Shown: positions 9,633-19,783, numbered from the stretch's first letter. The stretch is DNA of 30,983 bases from Fragilaria crotonensis (GCA_022925895.1 JAKSYS010000713.1:1-30983), one strand, 5' to 3'. A program made the numbers and translations. The notes: generated by a model not told the origin, from the letters alone.

Positions 9633-11576
9633 ATGTCAAGACAATCGAGCTCACAATCTGTCCTAGTTGTTCTTGGCCTGGCAGCTATCACCAGTCTTGT
9701 TCTTTATCAAATTTACAACAATCCTCGTGAAAGTGAAGTAGATGATGCCGTGAAGAAGGACACTGCGAAGAAGTCACGTGATTTACCACAGGCGGGAAAA
9801 GCTACGACTTTGGAGAAAACCAAGTCTGTGCCGTCGGAGGCAGCAACTCCCCTCGTAGACAACACAACTGGTCGTGAGGAGAAGGCACTTCACATCAGAA
9901 TTGAAGAGTTGGACAAGAAAGGAAAGGCTCTTTTTAAGGAAAAAAAGTATCTTGAAGCAGCAGATGCGTTCACGGAAGCCTTGGATTTGATTGCCAACCA
10001 CGGCGGATCCAAGGAATCTGCCGCCTTGGCTCGTCAAGTTACTACCCTTATCAACAACCGATCTGCCATCTACGAAAAGGGAGGTTTTGCAGATCTTGCG
10101 TTGTTGGATTGTTCCACAATTTTGGAACAAGATCTCGGTCACAACAAGGCTCGCACTCGAACCTGAGAATTCTTGAATCGCAAGAACGCTATTCCGAGGC
10201 CTTGGTCCAAGTTTGCGCTTTGCAACTCAAGTTCATGCAAGATAACAGAGCCCAGCTTCGTATGGGGATCCCTCTTCAACCGCCAGTCTCACAGCAAAAC
10301 TGGAAGAAATTATAGCCAAGATCATTCCTGGTGAAGTCGAGAAGTGCATGGCTATTGCCAACAAAAAGTCGACCGCCCACTGCCATCCCACTACACTCTC
10401 GCAACTTCTGAAGTCTTTCTCGGGATACAATGCATGGATGTCCAAGGCTGCGCGAGGCGGGACTGTCACGGTGCTCACAACTGCTTTGGAGGCCGAAACT
10501 GACCCCGCTAAACAGGCAAGCCTCTTCCTTAAACGGGGACTTCGCCATGTTCACGACAGGTCCTATGAGAAGGCAGCGATCGATTTCGAGGCGGGTCTTG
10601 CATTAGTCGAGGATAAGCCAGATCTCCAAGATGCATTGGAGGAGGATGACTATGCAAGGTTGTTAGAGTGGGTTGGAATGGCACGACACTGGAAGTATGA
10701 CTTGGATGGAGCTCTCGAGGCGTACCAAAAATGTGCTGAATTGGAACCCACTAATGTAAGTGTCTGATCGCCAACGCACTGTGCCCGTTTGCTTGTTGAA
10801 TCCGTCTAATTATCGATTGATTGGATGCTTCGCAGACTTCAATTCTGGTCAAACAAGCAGGCGTCAAAATGGATGCTGGTAACCACGATGAAGCTCTGGA
10901 GTTCTTCGACATGGCTCTGGGACTCGACCCCAATACTCCCGACGCTCTTCTCCATCGTGCCAATCTTCGTCTTCTTCAACAAAAGGTGGACGAAGCCCGT
11001 GCTGATCTGATGAGCTGCCTTGAAATTCGTCCAGAACATGTTTTGGCGCGTCTCCGCCTTGCAACGTTGCAGATGGCGGTCAACGACATTGAAGGAACCA
11101 AAGAACAACTTAACAAGGCTGAAAAGCTAGCCCCAGATTCGTCCGAGGTTCACTCGTATCGAGGCGAAATGCATTTCACGCAGGGCGAACTGGAGGAATC
11201 CAAAGTGGAGTTTGAGAAGGCCATTGCACTCGAACCCTCCAATCCTACCCCCTACGTGAACATCGCATTGGCGATTATGAATACACCACCCGCCATGGGA
11301 GGACCTCCGGATGTGGCCGGCGCCATTGAAATGCTGGAGAAGGCGATTCAAGTCGATCCTCAGATGCATTCGGCGTACATGCATCTTGGTCAACTCAAAT
11401 TGGCCATGGCGACGGATTTGTCAGTTGCTCGTACAGTGCTGGAGTTGTATGATCAGGCATTGGAGTATTGCCGAACTCCCGATGAGATGCGCGACATTTG
11501 CGGAGTCCGGGTGTTGACGCAGGCGCAGGTTGATGCTGCTACTATGCTGAAGATGGAGACATTCAGTATGCAGTGA
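9633..11576 (+). CDS. TOM70: TOM70-like mitochondrial import receptor (TPR protein), two apparent frameshifts, one intron
   Basis: The protein starts at an ATG and has an N-terminal membrane anchor at residues ~9-27 (VLVVLGLAAITSLVLYQIY), followed by a charged linker and TPR repeats throughout. TOM70 sits in the outer mitochondrial membrane and receives Hsp70/Hsp90-bound preproteins through its N-terminal TPR clamp. TPRs visible include KGKALFKEKKYLEAADAF near residue 95 and the series in the second exon. The C-terminal block (ALEYCRTPDEMRDICG...AATML) matches the end of TOM70 proteins from memory of the family. The frame changes near 10163 and again near 10270-10285; each fits one missing base, and conserved TPR sequence continues across in the shifted frame. 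One GT-AG intron (10756-10835) joins ...EPTN to TSILVK... in frame. It is convergent with the dynein gene. I am confident of the TPR anchor architecture and fairly confident of TOM70. Confidence 0.82.
10756..10835 (+). other. Intron in the TOM70-like gene (80 bp)
   Basis: GTAAGT donor and GCAG acceptor. Removal joins two exons in frame within consecutive TPR motifs; the first exon's frame otherwise stops at about 10767. Confidence 0.85.
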
Positions 11577-11884
11577 TCGTGCACACGATGGGGGAGGATA
11601 TTCTAACGTAATGATTCGAAGCTAAAATCATCTTCAACTGCATACCAGACATAATCTTCATTTTCCACCTTGCCTTCTCGAATCTTTTCTCTTTCTTTAC
11701 ATTCAACGATTATTAAGTGTCTGTACGTTAATTTTGAGGAGATACGTGGTGCAGGGTGGGCTGAAAGAAAGAAAGCAAAATCAACTTGAACAAAAACTAC
11801 CGTAGACATACTATGATCATAGTCCGTGGTGTCACTTCGAGTCTTTCTTGTTCTTTATATCAATAGATAACAAGGCTTTCTGCG
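11577..11884. other. Intergenic spacer between convergent genes
   Basis: A 308-bp AT-rich spacer shared by the 3' ends of the TOM70-like and dynein-chain genes. It presumably holds both 3' UTRs. I see no ORF, repeat or RNA gene in it. Confidence 0.6.
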
Positions 11885-13054
11885 TTACTTTTTGAGGAGA
11901 TTCTCAAAGAAGCTAGAGACTGCAGCATCTTCCGTTTTAGGTGCCACGGAAACGGCGGCGGAAGGTGTCGAAACTGGCTGCGCCTCTACATTGGCGACAG
12001 ATTCTCGCAATTGTGCCAACCAACCATCATCACCATGGGATGCGGCCTTCTTATTCTTAATGCTTGAAAACTCTGAGGAATTATCTTCTTCCTGAGAAGG
12101 AGGCAGTGCCTTCCACAAAGAATCCTTGGAAGCATCCCAATGGCCAGCCAAGTGCTGAGCGTTGCGCAACAAGACGGTTTCAATCAAGTCAGGTTGATGA
12201 TGATTTGGAGCGAACACGTTATCCACCTTGCCTGTAAGATCAGTAGAAGAAATCCATTCTAACCACGTATAGGCAACATCCGCCAGCGGGATAGTAGGAA
12301 CATCTATGTCAGTCTTGTTTCCCACGAAACAGAGGGAGCAGTTCAAGGCAGCAGCATATCGTCGCAAGTGGTAAATGATAAGGTTCTGCGCCTGGGTTTC
12401 CATGTATTCATCCTTGTTGTTGGCAACAGCACCCGAGTGATCAAAAACAGCACATATTAAGAGAGAAATCTGGACGTGGTGGTCGTCTTCTGCGACTTGC
12501 GACACGGTAGGTTTGTCGTCCGGCGCCAAGCCAAATTGAGTGGTTTTCAGCTGCGCCAATGACGTTGACGCCGTGGTTTCAGTTTCGGACGCTACGTCTT
12601 TCCGTGTTGGCGGTGGTTGTTGAATCAAGAGTCGTACAAGGGCCTCGTGCATCATTGCCATCGAAGGCTCCACCAACGATGGGTCTGTCAAGCTGACCGT
12701 CATGCAGAAACGATGATCGCCAGTACTCGACGACGCGGCATCCGGTATCTTGAGCAGCGAGTCGACCAATTCGTTCTTAGAGATGCAACAGTTCCAGACT
12801 CCTAGGTTGGGCGAAAGGGGTCCATTCGCTGGATTATTACTGCGTCGTTGTTGGAAGAGTTTCGATTCTCCTTCAGGTGTAGGCGGGTTGACTTCCAATG
12901 CTTGATAGGACAGTACAGCATGAGCATCCAAATTTGCATTTTCGTCGAAGATTATTGGCTTCGAAGTGAACAGTTGCATCAGCGTAGGGATCGATGCCGA
13001 AGTTGAAGCTGGTCGCTCACTCGAAGCCGACAGGAGGGTTGAAAATAGGGCCAT
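11885..13054 (-). CDS. Cytoplasmic dynein light intermediate chain-like protein, no P-loop
   Basis: A single-exon gene of 389 codons. I start it at the ATG at 13054 (MALFSTLL) because the open frame upstream to 13153 begins only with TTG. Blocks resemble the dynein LIC Ras-like domain: VLSYQALEVNPP, then NLGVWNC, a CMTVSLTDPSLVEPSMAMMHEALVRLL strand-helix, IYHLRRYAAALNCSLCFVGNKTD near the G4-like position, and a KVDNVFAP..LIETVLLRNAQHL block corresponding to the region after the G domain. The tail ends SSFFENLLKK, like the short C-terminal helix of LICs. LICs join dynein heavy chain to cargo adaptors. The N-terminal Walker A loop of animal LICs is absent: the protein begins just before the LSYQ block. 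The alternative is a divergent dynein-2 LIC. Assignment is from remembered family patterns, so it is moderate. Confidence 0.6.
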   Translation of the reverse strand: MALFSTLLSASSERPASTSASIPTLMQLFTSKPIIFDENANLDAHAVLSYQALEVNPPTPEGESKLFQQRRSNNPANGPLSPNLGVWNCCISKNELVDSLLKIPDAASSSTGDHRFCMTVSLTDPSLVEPSMAMMHEALVRLLIQQPPPTRKDVASETETTASTSLAQLKTTQFGLAPDDKPTVSQVAEDDHHVQISLLICAVFDHSGAVANNKDEYMETQAQNLIIYHLRRYAAALNCSLCFVGNKTDIDVPTIPLADVAYTWLEWISSTDLTGKVDNVFAPNHHQPDLIETVLLRNAQHLAGHWDASKDSLWKALPPSQEEDNSSEFSSIKNKKAASHGDDGWLAQLRESVANVEAQPVSTPSAAVSVAPKTEDAAVSSFFENLLKK

Positions 13055-13610
13055 GGTGCTGCCTGGAGACCGGAGATCCAAAATTGTGTTGGGGGTGTAG
13101 CAAGACACGCTGAGACCTGCTGCGACCCGACAGATATGATTGCACGTATTCAATACGCAGGACCAGGTGCACTTAATACTCCTCTCAGACCTCAGAGTGC
13201 ATGACCAGATATCATAAATCGAGGTATGCAGTATGCAGTACTGTGCAAACTACAAGTACTCCAGTACAAACTGTACAATTGTACAGTATCACAGCTTGCA
13301 TGTACTAGTACTGAGTACGACTAGTATTTACAGTACTCCAATACCTGGTGCTACAGTGCAGAGTACAGCGAACGGAAGTTTTCGTGGCTCGATCAATCGC
13401 TGTCGCGGGTTGTGGTTGGGTGGGTCGAGTGTCGCGTGTCGCTGGTCACACAGGTCACTGAAATGCAGGGAACAGCAGACATTTCGACTTACAACAAGGA
13501 CCAAGACGTGACATGACAAGGTCTGCACGGATGATTGAAACAGTAACATATTGATAAGATACGACCCTTCGTGCATCCTCTCTTTTCTTGAACGCGGTGC
13601 TGAAAAGGCA
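13055..13610. promoter_or_regulatory. Divergent intergenic region with a GTAC-palindrome cluster
   Basis: This 556-bp space separates the starts of the dynein-chain gene (-) and the MgtE-type gene (+), so it should hold both promoters. Its centre (about 13225-13375) is a dense run of GTAC sites with AGTACT and GTACTCCAGTAC palindromes; I count about ten GTAC in 150 bp. I see no convincing TATA box. A regulatory role is inference from position only. Confidence 0.4.
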
Positions 13611-14859
13611 ATGGACCCAAAAATGAGTTTGAAGCGTCGAATTTCCAACCCTCCTCCTCGACTTGAAACCAAAACGAATCTTGCGTTGATTAGTAGTAAG
13701 AACAGCGCCGTTGGGGAATTTGAAGTCGATCCATTGCGTCTCGAACGCGAAAACAGACAGTTACGGTTAGAGTTGGAGGATATGAAGAAACGCCTTCGTC
13801 GTTACGAACAGGATGTGACCCGTGCAAAAAACACGCCAGTACGAGCCATCCCAAACTCGAAACATTCGACGCCGCCCGCACTACCGGCCTTGAAGCACGA
13901 AATTACATCTCAAACAGCGCCTCGATCATTGAATGCCGAACCTCTCTCAATTCCGTTGATGGGATTGCATCATCGGCGACAACCTGGGGAGGACGACGAT
14001 CCTCGACGAAAAAAGGCCATGTCCATCGTCAAGCATCGCGACTCGAACGATTTCGACGATGTCGAATCACCACGCCCTCGCACTACATGGAAGCAGGGAC
14101 GAATTTGAATGAATTTCATTCTGAAGATGCATGTGGCGTTGGGCGCCATAAAACCAGCGGGCCGACTGTGGTGACAGTCACCACGATGAGTTGGGATTTG
14201 GGAGCATGATTTTGGACCGCGCTGGTTGGCTGGTGGGGCTTTTGGTACTGCAATCCATGTCCTCCTTTATCATTCAACGAAACGAAATCATGTTGCAAAA
14301 GCATCTGGTGATTGTCCGTTTCTTAACCATGTTGGTAGGCGCCGGTGGGAACGCCGGCAATCAAGCCAGTGTGCGAGGTACGTTCAAGTCTTTCTGGTTA
14401 TTGTGACACTGTGGGACGGTACGGTGTTTTGCGTTGCAATATCTCCCAGCGTGCAAGCATTCTGTGCACCATTGCTAACACTTTGTCGCGCTGGGTGTCT
14501 ATCACTCTCTCGATGCAGTGATTCGTGGACTAGCCACTGGTTCGATCCCGCGCAACGCCGTGCGATCCTTTCTTGGAAAAGAATTTGCAGTCGGTTTGTG
14601 CCTGAGCATCATCTTGGGAGCGGCGGGGTGGCTTCGTGCGGCTGCGTTTGCGACGCCGTTTCTTGAAACGATGGCCATCACGGCATCTCTGTTCCTTATT
14701 GTTATGATTTCGGTTGTATTGGGAGCCACACTGCCACTAGGAATGAAATTTGTGGGCATTGATCCAGCGCATAGTTCCACCACCATCCAAGTGCTAATGG
14801 ACATTTTGGGAGTGACAATCACAGTCTGTGTAAGCGGTTTAGTTTTAGGATCAATCTAG
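13611..14859 (+). CDS. MgtE/SLC41-type divalent cation transporter, one intron, apparent frameshifts
   Basis: The ATG at 13611 begins a hydrophilic N-terminal region (~165 residues) with a coiled-coil stretch (LRLERENRQLRLELEDMKKR) and an acidic/basic tail. A single MgtE membrane domain follows with about five hydrophobic segments: WLVGLLVLQSMSSFII, a segment ending in the signature GAGGNAGNQ, FAVGLCLSIILGAAGW, MAITASLFLIVMISVVLGATLPLGM, and VLMDILGVTITVCVSGLVLG. The GGNAGNQ..VRVIRGLA block and the DPAHSSTTIQV..D block are diagnostic of MgtE/SLC41 transporters, which move Mg2+ or related ions. A GT-AG intron (14378-14518) splits the signature. Between 14098 and 14195 the frame changes twice. 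Each change fits one missing base, and no good splice donor explains it. It shares a divergent promoter region with the dynein gene. Confidence 0.85.
14378..14518 (+). other. Intron in the MgtE-type gene (141 bp)
   Basis: GTACGT donor and ATGCAG acceptor. Joining restores the contiguous QASVRVIRGLATG block of MgtE proteins. Confidence 0.88.
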
Positions 14860-15470
14860 TTGGTGATACTACTGTGCAACTGTGTCCTTGATAGCAGAAG
14901 GTGATAGATCCTTCCTTCATGAGAACGAGGGGTGTCCACATGTGTGTCACATGTCACTGCGGAACTCCTCCACTCATACGGAAGTACCACGTCCCCCAGT
15001 ACTAGTACCATCAACCATGAACTATCATACTCCGACTACGGTGTACAACAGTACAATTACTACCGTAGCGCAATACCTGGTAGTCTGCAATCTGCAGTAT
15101 GTCCTACTAGTACTGGAGTACTGGTACTTCTTTTCGCTGTACTGGTACTGTGAAATGGCATTCTTGGAATTCAACGAACTAATCGGAACTCGGAGCACTC
15201 GACAAATCCTGTTTCGAATCGAAATCCCGTCGAGTACGAAGCGCCGGATTCCGTCACAACCTCAACCCTTCATTTCTGACTTCTCGTGGCTGCGGGTGCA
15301 TGTATGAAGCATGAATCATGAATACACATGTGAATATGACCCGTGATACATACATGGTGTTTTTTCTTCGCTGTCTTGTCTTCATTTCGAGTCACCACCA
15401 TTTGCAGGGGGAAACAGATGGATGAAACAAATTTTAGCACAGGATAGAGCGAGAGACGCACACCTGCATT
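14860..15470. other. Intergenic spacer with a GTAC-palindrome cluster
   Basis: 611 bp between two + strand genes. Bases ~14985-15155 hold many GTAC sites, including CTAGTACTGGAGTACTGGTAC-type runs. The rest is unremarkable. The open frame across 14882-15307 starts at an NTG codon, is low-complexity and overlaps the repeat, so I do not call it. Confidence 0.5.
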
Positions 15471-17831
15471 ATGACTGGACGATCAACGACGATCGTGTCG
15501 GTAGCAACGTCTGCGGCCCTAGGTTTAGGTGTGTATCTTCTGTGGAAGAAACAGCGAGAGGTGCAGGACAATCAAGACGCCGAAGAAACTGCAACTGAAG
15601 TAATCGTTCCTGACAATGTCAACAAGATTCCACGTGACGTGCAGTGGACGGAACAACACGACGACAACTCTGGCGATAAGATTCGAATTCTGACCAACAA
15701 TACCATCACAATTGTGCATGCGTCGATTACAGGAACATGCTCCAAGTTTGCAGCTCAAATTCAGCAGACTTTGGTGCAAAATCCAGCATTTTCGGCAACC
15801 ACCATTCAGATAGGAAAGGTCGAAGAATGGGATTGGTGGGATGAGCTATTGAACAAGGAGGACGAACAAAGCAAGGGAGATAAGGCTGACCCAGTCGTCA
15901 TTCTTGTCTTGCCGACTCATGCGGGTGGTTCATGGCCAGTTGGGGCAGAAGACTTGGAGCGGTCCTTGGAAGAATTGCAACACGACTGGCGCATCGAAAA
16001 GGCGCCACTTCGAAAGACAGGATTGCAGGTGGCTACATTTGGCATGGGGAGTTCCGCCTACGATGACGCAACCATGGGTAGACCCGCCAAGGAGGCTTGG
16101 CAGAAGTTTCGGGCGCTTGGAGCAAAAACAATTGGGGTACCTGGAGTAGGTGACGATGCTGTCGGTGACCACGCAAAGCTTGCTTTTCACAAGTGGATGT
16201 CTAGCGATGTTGTGCCACATTTAGAGCGCATGTACTCCAATACATCATGTGGGTGTGGAAATGTGTCCAAAAACGAGGATTGCTGCAGTAGCCACAGTCA
16301 CCAGAAAGAGGTTGAACACCAATCTGAAGAAGACTACGAAGAGGATGATGAAGATGAGGCGGAGCAACGTGAACCAGAAGTGATGGATCTGGAAGATATG
16401 GGTGCTTCTATGCTGAATTCGAATGCAACTGAACAATCCTCTGAGCTTCCCGATATGACGACTCCATCGCAGGCGGTCGCCCTCAAAAAGGAAGGATACA
16501 GGCTAATTGGCACTCATAGCGCCGTCAAACTTTGTCGCTGGACGAAGCATCAGTTGAGAGGCAGAGGAGGGTGTTACAAACACACATTTTACGGCATTAC
16601 GAGTTATCAATGTATGGAGGCGACGCCATCGCTAGCATGTGCCAACAAGTGTGTCTTTTGCTGGCGACATCACAAGAATCCAGTTGGGAAGGAATGGCGA
16701 TGGAAGACGGATGATCCGTACATGATTGTAGAAGAGGCTGTTAAGGAACATATCTTAATGATCAAGGAGACGAAGGGAATTCCAGGCGTCAAGATGGACC
16801 GATGGAGAGAGGCTCACACTGTCAGACATTGTGCGTTGAGTTTAGTGGGTGAGCCCATCATGTACCCGCGCATTGACGAGTTTTTGGGTGAGTTGCACCG
16901 ACGTCAGATTTCCACGTATCTCGTTACGAACGGGCAGCATCCGCAGAGCATTGCTAGTATCCGACCCATTACGCAGCTCTACGTTTCGGTAGACGCTCCA
17001 ACACCAGAAACGTTGATAGCCATCGACCGCCCGCTCTTCCAAGACGCATGGGAGAGACTGCAGGAATCGCTCCGCATGCTAAAGAAGAAGGGTCAGAGAA
17101 CTGTGGCTCGGTTGACTGTCGTGAAGGGCTGGAACTCAGATGAAGTGGAAGGCTACGCGAAGTTAATTGCGTTGGGACATGTGTCGCTGGTTGAGGTCAA
17201 GGGGGTTACATTCTGTGGGAAATCCGATGCTTCGAATCTCAACATGTCGAACACACCTTGGCACCACGAAGTGGTGGAGTTGGTTCGAAATCTCAAGCAC
17301 GAACTCAGCAAGCTCCGAGAAGGTGACCCAGACATTCCTGATTATGATCTTGCATGTGAGCACAAGCACTCAGTGAGCGTTTTGTTGGCTCGAGTAGATC
17401 AGTTTGCTGTGGACGACCCTGAGACTGGACAGCGAAAGTGGCGCACTTGGATCGACTATGAAAAATTCCAAGAACTGGCTGCTCGCAATGCTGAAGACCC
17501 GACCTTCACCTTCGATGTGAAAGACTATTTGGCAGACACGCCATCATGGGCTCTTTTTGGCGCTGCAGAGGAAGGCTTTGACCCAACTGACAGCAGACAC
17601 CGCAAGAAGCAAAAACATCCCAAGTACACCAAATTTGATGAACTTGGAATCCCCACGCACGACCATAACAGGCACGAGCTCAGTGCCAGTGAGAGGGCAG
17701 CACTGATTCAACAGATGGAAGAAAAGAAAAGTCAGATTGGCTCAGGAACTACCGTCACAGAGCTGAAGGGGGGTGAGAAGCGGATCCTTGATGCCAGTTT
17801 GATGTTCCGAGGGCAGATCGTCACTAAATGA
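15471..17831 (+). CDS. TYW1: TYW1: S-adenosylmethionine-dependent tRNA 4-demethylwyosine synthase
   Basis: An intact single-exon gene of 786 codons from an ATG. TYW1 makes the tricyclic 4-demethylwyosine base on N1-methylguanosine 37 of tRNA-Phe, the second step of wybutosine synthesis. An N-terminal hydrophobic anchor (residues ~4-24) suggests ER-membrane attachment, as in animal TYW1. A flavodoxin-like FMN domain follows (residues ~74-253), with the phosphate loop HASITGTCSKF and the LPTHAGG and FGMGSSAYDD loops. A linker with Cys pairs (from C260) and a long acidic run precedes the radical SAM domain. There the CX3CX2C cluster motif is C390, C394, C397 (CANKCVFCW), followed by SLVGEPIMYPRI and YVSVDAPTPE blocks and the C-terminal LACEHKHSVSVLLAR block. 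All are characteristic. Further Lys/His-rich sequence extends to the end. Assignment is secure. Confidence 0.96.
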   Translation: MTGRSTTIVSVATSAALGLGVYLLWKKQREVQDNQDAEETATEVIVPDNVNKIPRDVQWTEQHDDNSGDKIRILTNNTITIVHASITGTCSKFAAQIQQTLVQNPAFSATTIQIGKVEEWDWWDELLNKEDEQSKGDKADPVVILVLPTHAGGSWPVGAEDLERSLEELQHDWRIEKAPLRKTGLQVATFGMGSSAYDDATMGRPAKEAWQKFRALGAKTIGVPGVGDDAVGDHAKLAFHKWMSSDVVPHLERMYSNTSCGCGNVSKNEDCCSSHSHQKEVEHQSEEDYEEDDEDEAEQREPEVMDLEDMGASMLNSNATEQSSELPDMTTPSQAVALKKEGYRLIGTHSAVKLCRWTKHQLRGRGGCYKHTFYGITSYQCMEATPSLACANKCVFCWRHHKNPVGKEWRWKTDDPYMIVEEAVKEHILMIKETKGIPGVKMDRWREAHTVRHCALSLVGEPIMYPRIDEFLGELHRRQISTYLVTNGQHPQSIASIRPITQLYVSVDAPTPETLIAIDRPLFQDAWERLQESLRMLKKKGQRTVARLTVVKGWNSDEVEGYAKLIALGHVSLVEVKGVTFCGKSDASNLNMSNTPWHHEVVELVRNLKHELSKLREGDPDIPDYDLACEHKHSVSVLLARVDQFAVDDPETGQRKWRTWIDYEKFQELAARNAEDPTFTFDVKDYLADTPSWALFGAAEEGFDPTDSRHRKKQKHPKYTKFDELGIPTHDHNRHELSASERAALIQQMEEKKSQIGSGTTVTELKGGEKRILDASLMFRGQIVTK

Positions 17832-18797
17832 TTGTACCTATAGCTGCCGAAAAATGCAGCACGTTTGCCGCACTGTGATGTAGCATTGGTTTCCCGACAT
17901 TTTCCCGGTGTGGTGGGGATGAAAATCTGATTGCGCTCTAAACGGATTTCGTTTTCTTATCACTACTTCACAAGGATAGTGTTCACCTAAATCGTGACGC
18001 TTCTAGTCATTGACCCCACTTTAATTTGCATAGTCGTCTCCTACTTTCTATCGGTATCAGCTTAGCAGAAGAAGAACTTCGTACTCACATCTCACAAGCA
18101 AAGTCGAGCAGGTAGCTGGTGGTACAAGTAGGAGACCTTGTGCATCGCGCTTCCGGGGTAGTCGAATAGTGGTGAAGCTGCGAAGCACGTTTGCACCATG
18201 CTTGCTCTACAAATTATGGTATACAGGTGTGATCATTAGGATCTGGGTGGGACACAACGAAGAAAGTATATCATTTGATCAACAAGGGTACATAGTTAAC
18301 TGACACACGAGAAATGACAACTTTCTCCGATTACTTCCAAAAAAGAGAAAATCGAGATCTAGAAATAGGTTTCTATCTCTGTGTGTCGCTAACATTGTGA
18401 CGATTCATAATACAGTGCTCCTGGTGGATACATTTGTAAGACAACGACAACGATGGACTCAAAAAACGGCACCATGGCACCAGTACAGAATAGGAAGGCC
18501 AACTTCCGAGAGTTCACTTTATCCGTACCAGGTACAGTACTCCGAGTTCCGAGTACTCAGTACTGTAGTACTAGGAGTACCAGGCACTGTAGCGGAGCTA
18601 TCGCATGGCACGCCAATCTCGAAGTTACCAACAGTTCATGTACTCGGAGTATATCACTCTATGTCAATTGATGCCAGGAGCACAAAATATGACGAGCGCG
18701 CACAACGACAACGACATCAAATCTGAGGAATACGACGTACCCGTAGTGCTTGGTTGGGTCCCTTCATGATCTTCAGACACCTCTGTAGCCATCGAAC
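17832..18797. other. Intergenic region with a GTAC-palindrome cluster
   Basis: 966 bp upstream of the SWSAP1-like gene. Bases ~18520-18660 again carry clustered GTAC/AGTACT motifs. The ORFs at 18397-18726 and 18453-18671 lie over this repeat, overlap each other in different frames and have no recognisable content. I see no RNA gene in 17832-18400. Confidence 0.5.
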
Positions 18798-19718
18798 ATG
18801 AGTACCTCACTCATTGGTGACTCGATCTTGGAGTTCATGGATCAAACCGATAGGATTCAAAATGCGCCTCGTTCTATCATACATTCCCTGATTGTAAATG
18901 AAGGCAATGTTCTTGTACAAGGACCCTATGCCACAAGTCTGGCCATGAACGCAGCCTGTGCAATTGCCACTGGTTGCCAGTGTCGATTGGTTTCCTGTCA
19001 CTGTGTTGCTGTAACCTTTCTCACTCTTCGAAAAAAACCGTTTCCACTCTTTTGTCAAGAAGCGCCACAGAGCTCCGACGATTTGGAGGAAAAGTTGCGA
19101 AAATTGGATAACGCAACTGCAACTTGGAATTGGCAAGCCTTGAAACGAATTCAGGTTGTTCGCTTTCAATCTGCCCGAAATTTGATCTCCTACCTTCTCA
19201 ACTTACACGCCCAACAACCACGACAACGGCCTTGGGGAGCTCTTATTGTAGATGGTGTCGACCACTTCATCACAAATGGCGATCAAAAGGCTACTGCTAT
19301 CGGCCCAGATGGAATCATACGAATGACACAGATCTGTAAGTTCCACTGTTGGTGTCAATGGTTTGACCGCGCGCTATGTGCGGCTTGGCCTCTACTCACT
19401 CATTGTCCAGTGGCACTTTTGGCGGAAACGGGCAAAACGCTCGAGCGTATGGGGACCGATCCCCTACTTATCATGGCAACGACGAGATTGACAATCCCAT
19501 TGAATGCAGAGCGTATTGTTCGGAACTGGTATCCACGCATAGTTACTGTAGAGCAGCGCTGTGGCAAACCCCATTGGTGTCCTCCAAACGGTGATGTCAT
19601 TCAGTCCTCATGGTTGGCCAAACTCAACGATTCCGACAGGGGTGCTGCAATCAGCTTCTGCGTGATGAGGAAAAAGACGAAAGCGGAGAACGTGATTGTA
19701 TGGTGTCAGCAGACATGA
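18798..19718 (+). CDS. SWSAP1-like RecA/RAD51-paralogue-fold protein with degenerate Walker A
   Basis: The ATG at 18798 begins a protein of 281 residues after splicing, or 306 if the intron is retained. It opens with a short helix, then VLVQGPYATSLAM at the Walker A position (residues 42-49). The Lys and Thr of GxxxxGKT are absent there. The sequence VTFLTLRKKP, then IQVVRFQSARNLISYLLNLH, then the hydrophobic Walker B strand WGALIVDGVDHF (Asp152) parallels SWSAP1, the RAD51 paralogue that partners SWS1/ZSWIM7 in homologous recombination. Splicing out 19336-19410 produces a MTQILALLAETGKTLE helix and LLIMATTRL strand, the next RecA-fold elements. The family call comes from remembered pattern similarity; it could be another RecA-like or SMC-associated protein. 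It is convergent with the acidic-protein gene, 65 bp apart. Confidence 0.5.
   Translation: MSTSLIGDSILEFMDQTDRIQNAPRSIIHSLIVNEGNVLVQGPYATSLAMNAACAIATGCQCRLVSCHCVAVTFLTLRKKPFPLFCQEAPQSSDDLEEKLRKLDNATATWNWQALKRIQVVRFQSARNLISYLLNLHAQQPRQRPWGALIVDGVDHFITNGDQKATAIGPDGIIRMTQICKFHCWCQWFDRALCAAWPLLTHCPVALLAETGKTLERMGTDPLLIMATTRLTIPLNAERIVRNWYPRIVTVEQRCGKPHWCPPNGDVIQSSWLAKLNDSDRGAAISFCVMRKKTKAENVIVWCQQT
19336..19410 (+). other. Intron in the SWSAP1-like gene (75 bp, multiple of three)
   Basis: GTAAGT donor and TCCAG acceptor. The length is divisible by three and it contains no in-frame stop, so the reading frame stays open if it is retained. Its translation is Cys/Trp-rich and interrupts a predicted helix, which supports it being an intron. 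Confidence 0.75.
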
Positions 19719-19783
19719 ATAATCAACAAAATGTAATGTAACAACCTATACAAGTACAATTAATGTATCATAAAGTCAATGCA

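Noticed and set aside
10140-10345. Intron explaining the frame change in TOM70
   Set aside because: TPR-like sequence continues through this stretch in a shifted frame, and no good donor/acceptor pair is present.
14098-14195. Small intron explaining the frame change in the MgtE-type gene
   Set aside because: No consensus GT donor lies before the stop at 14106 that would join in frame to the membrane domain; one-base losses explain it better.
18397-18726. 109-codon ORF upstream of the SWSAP1-like gene
   Set aside because: Runs across a GTAC repeat cluster and overlaps another frame; no domain, no clear start.
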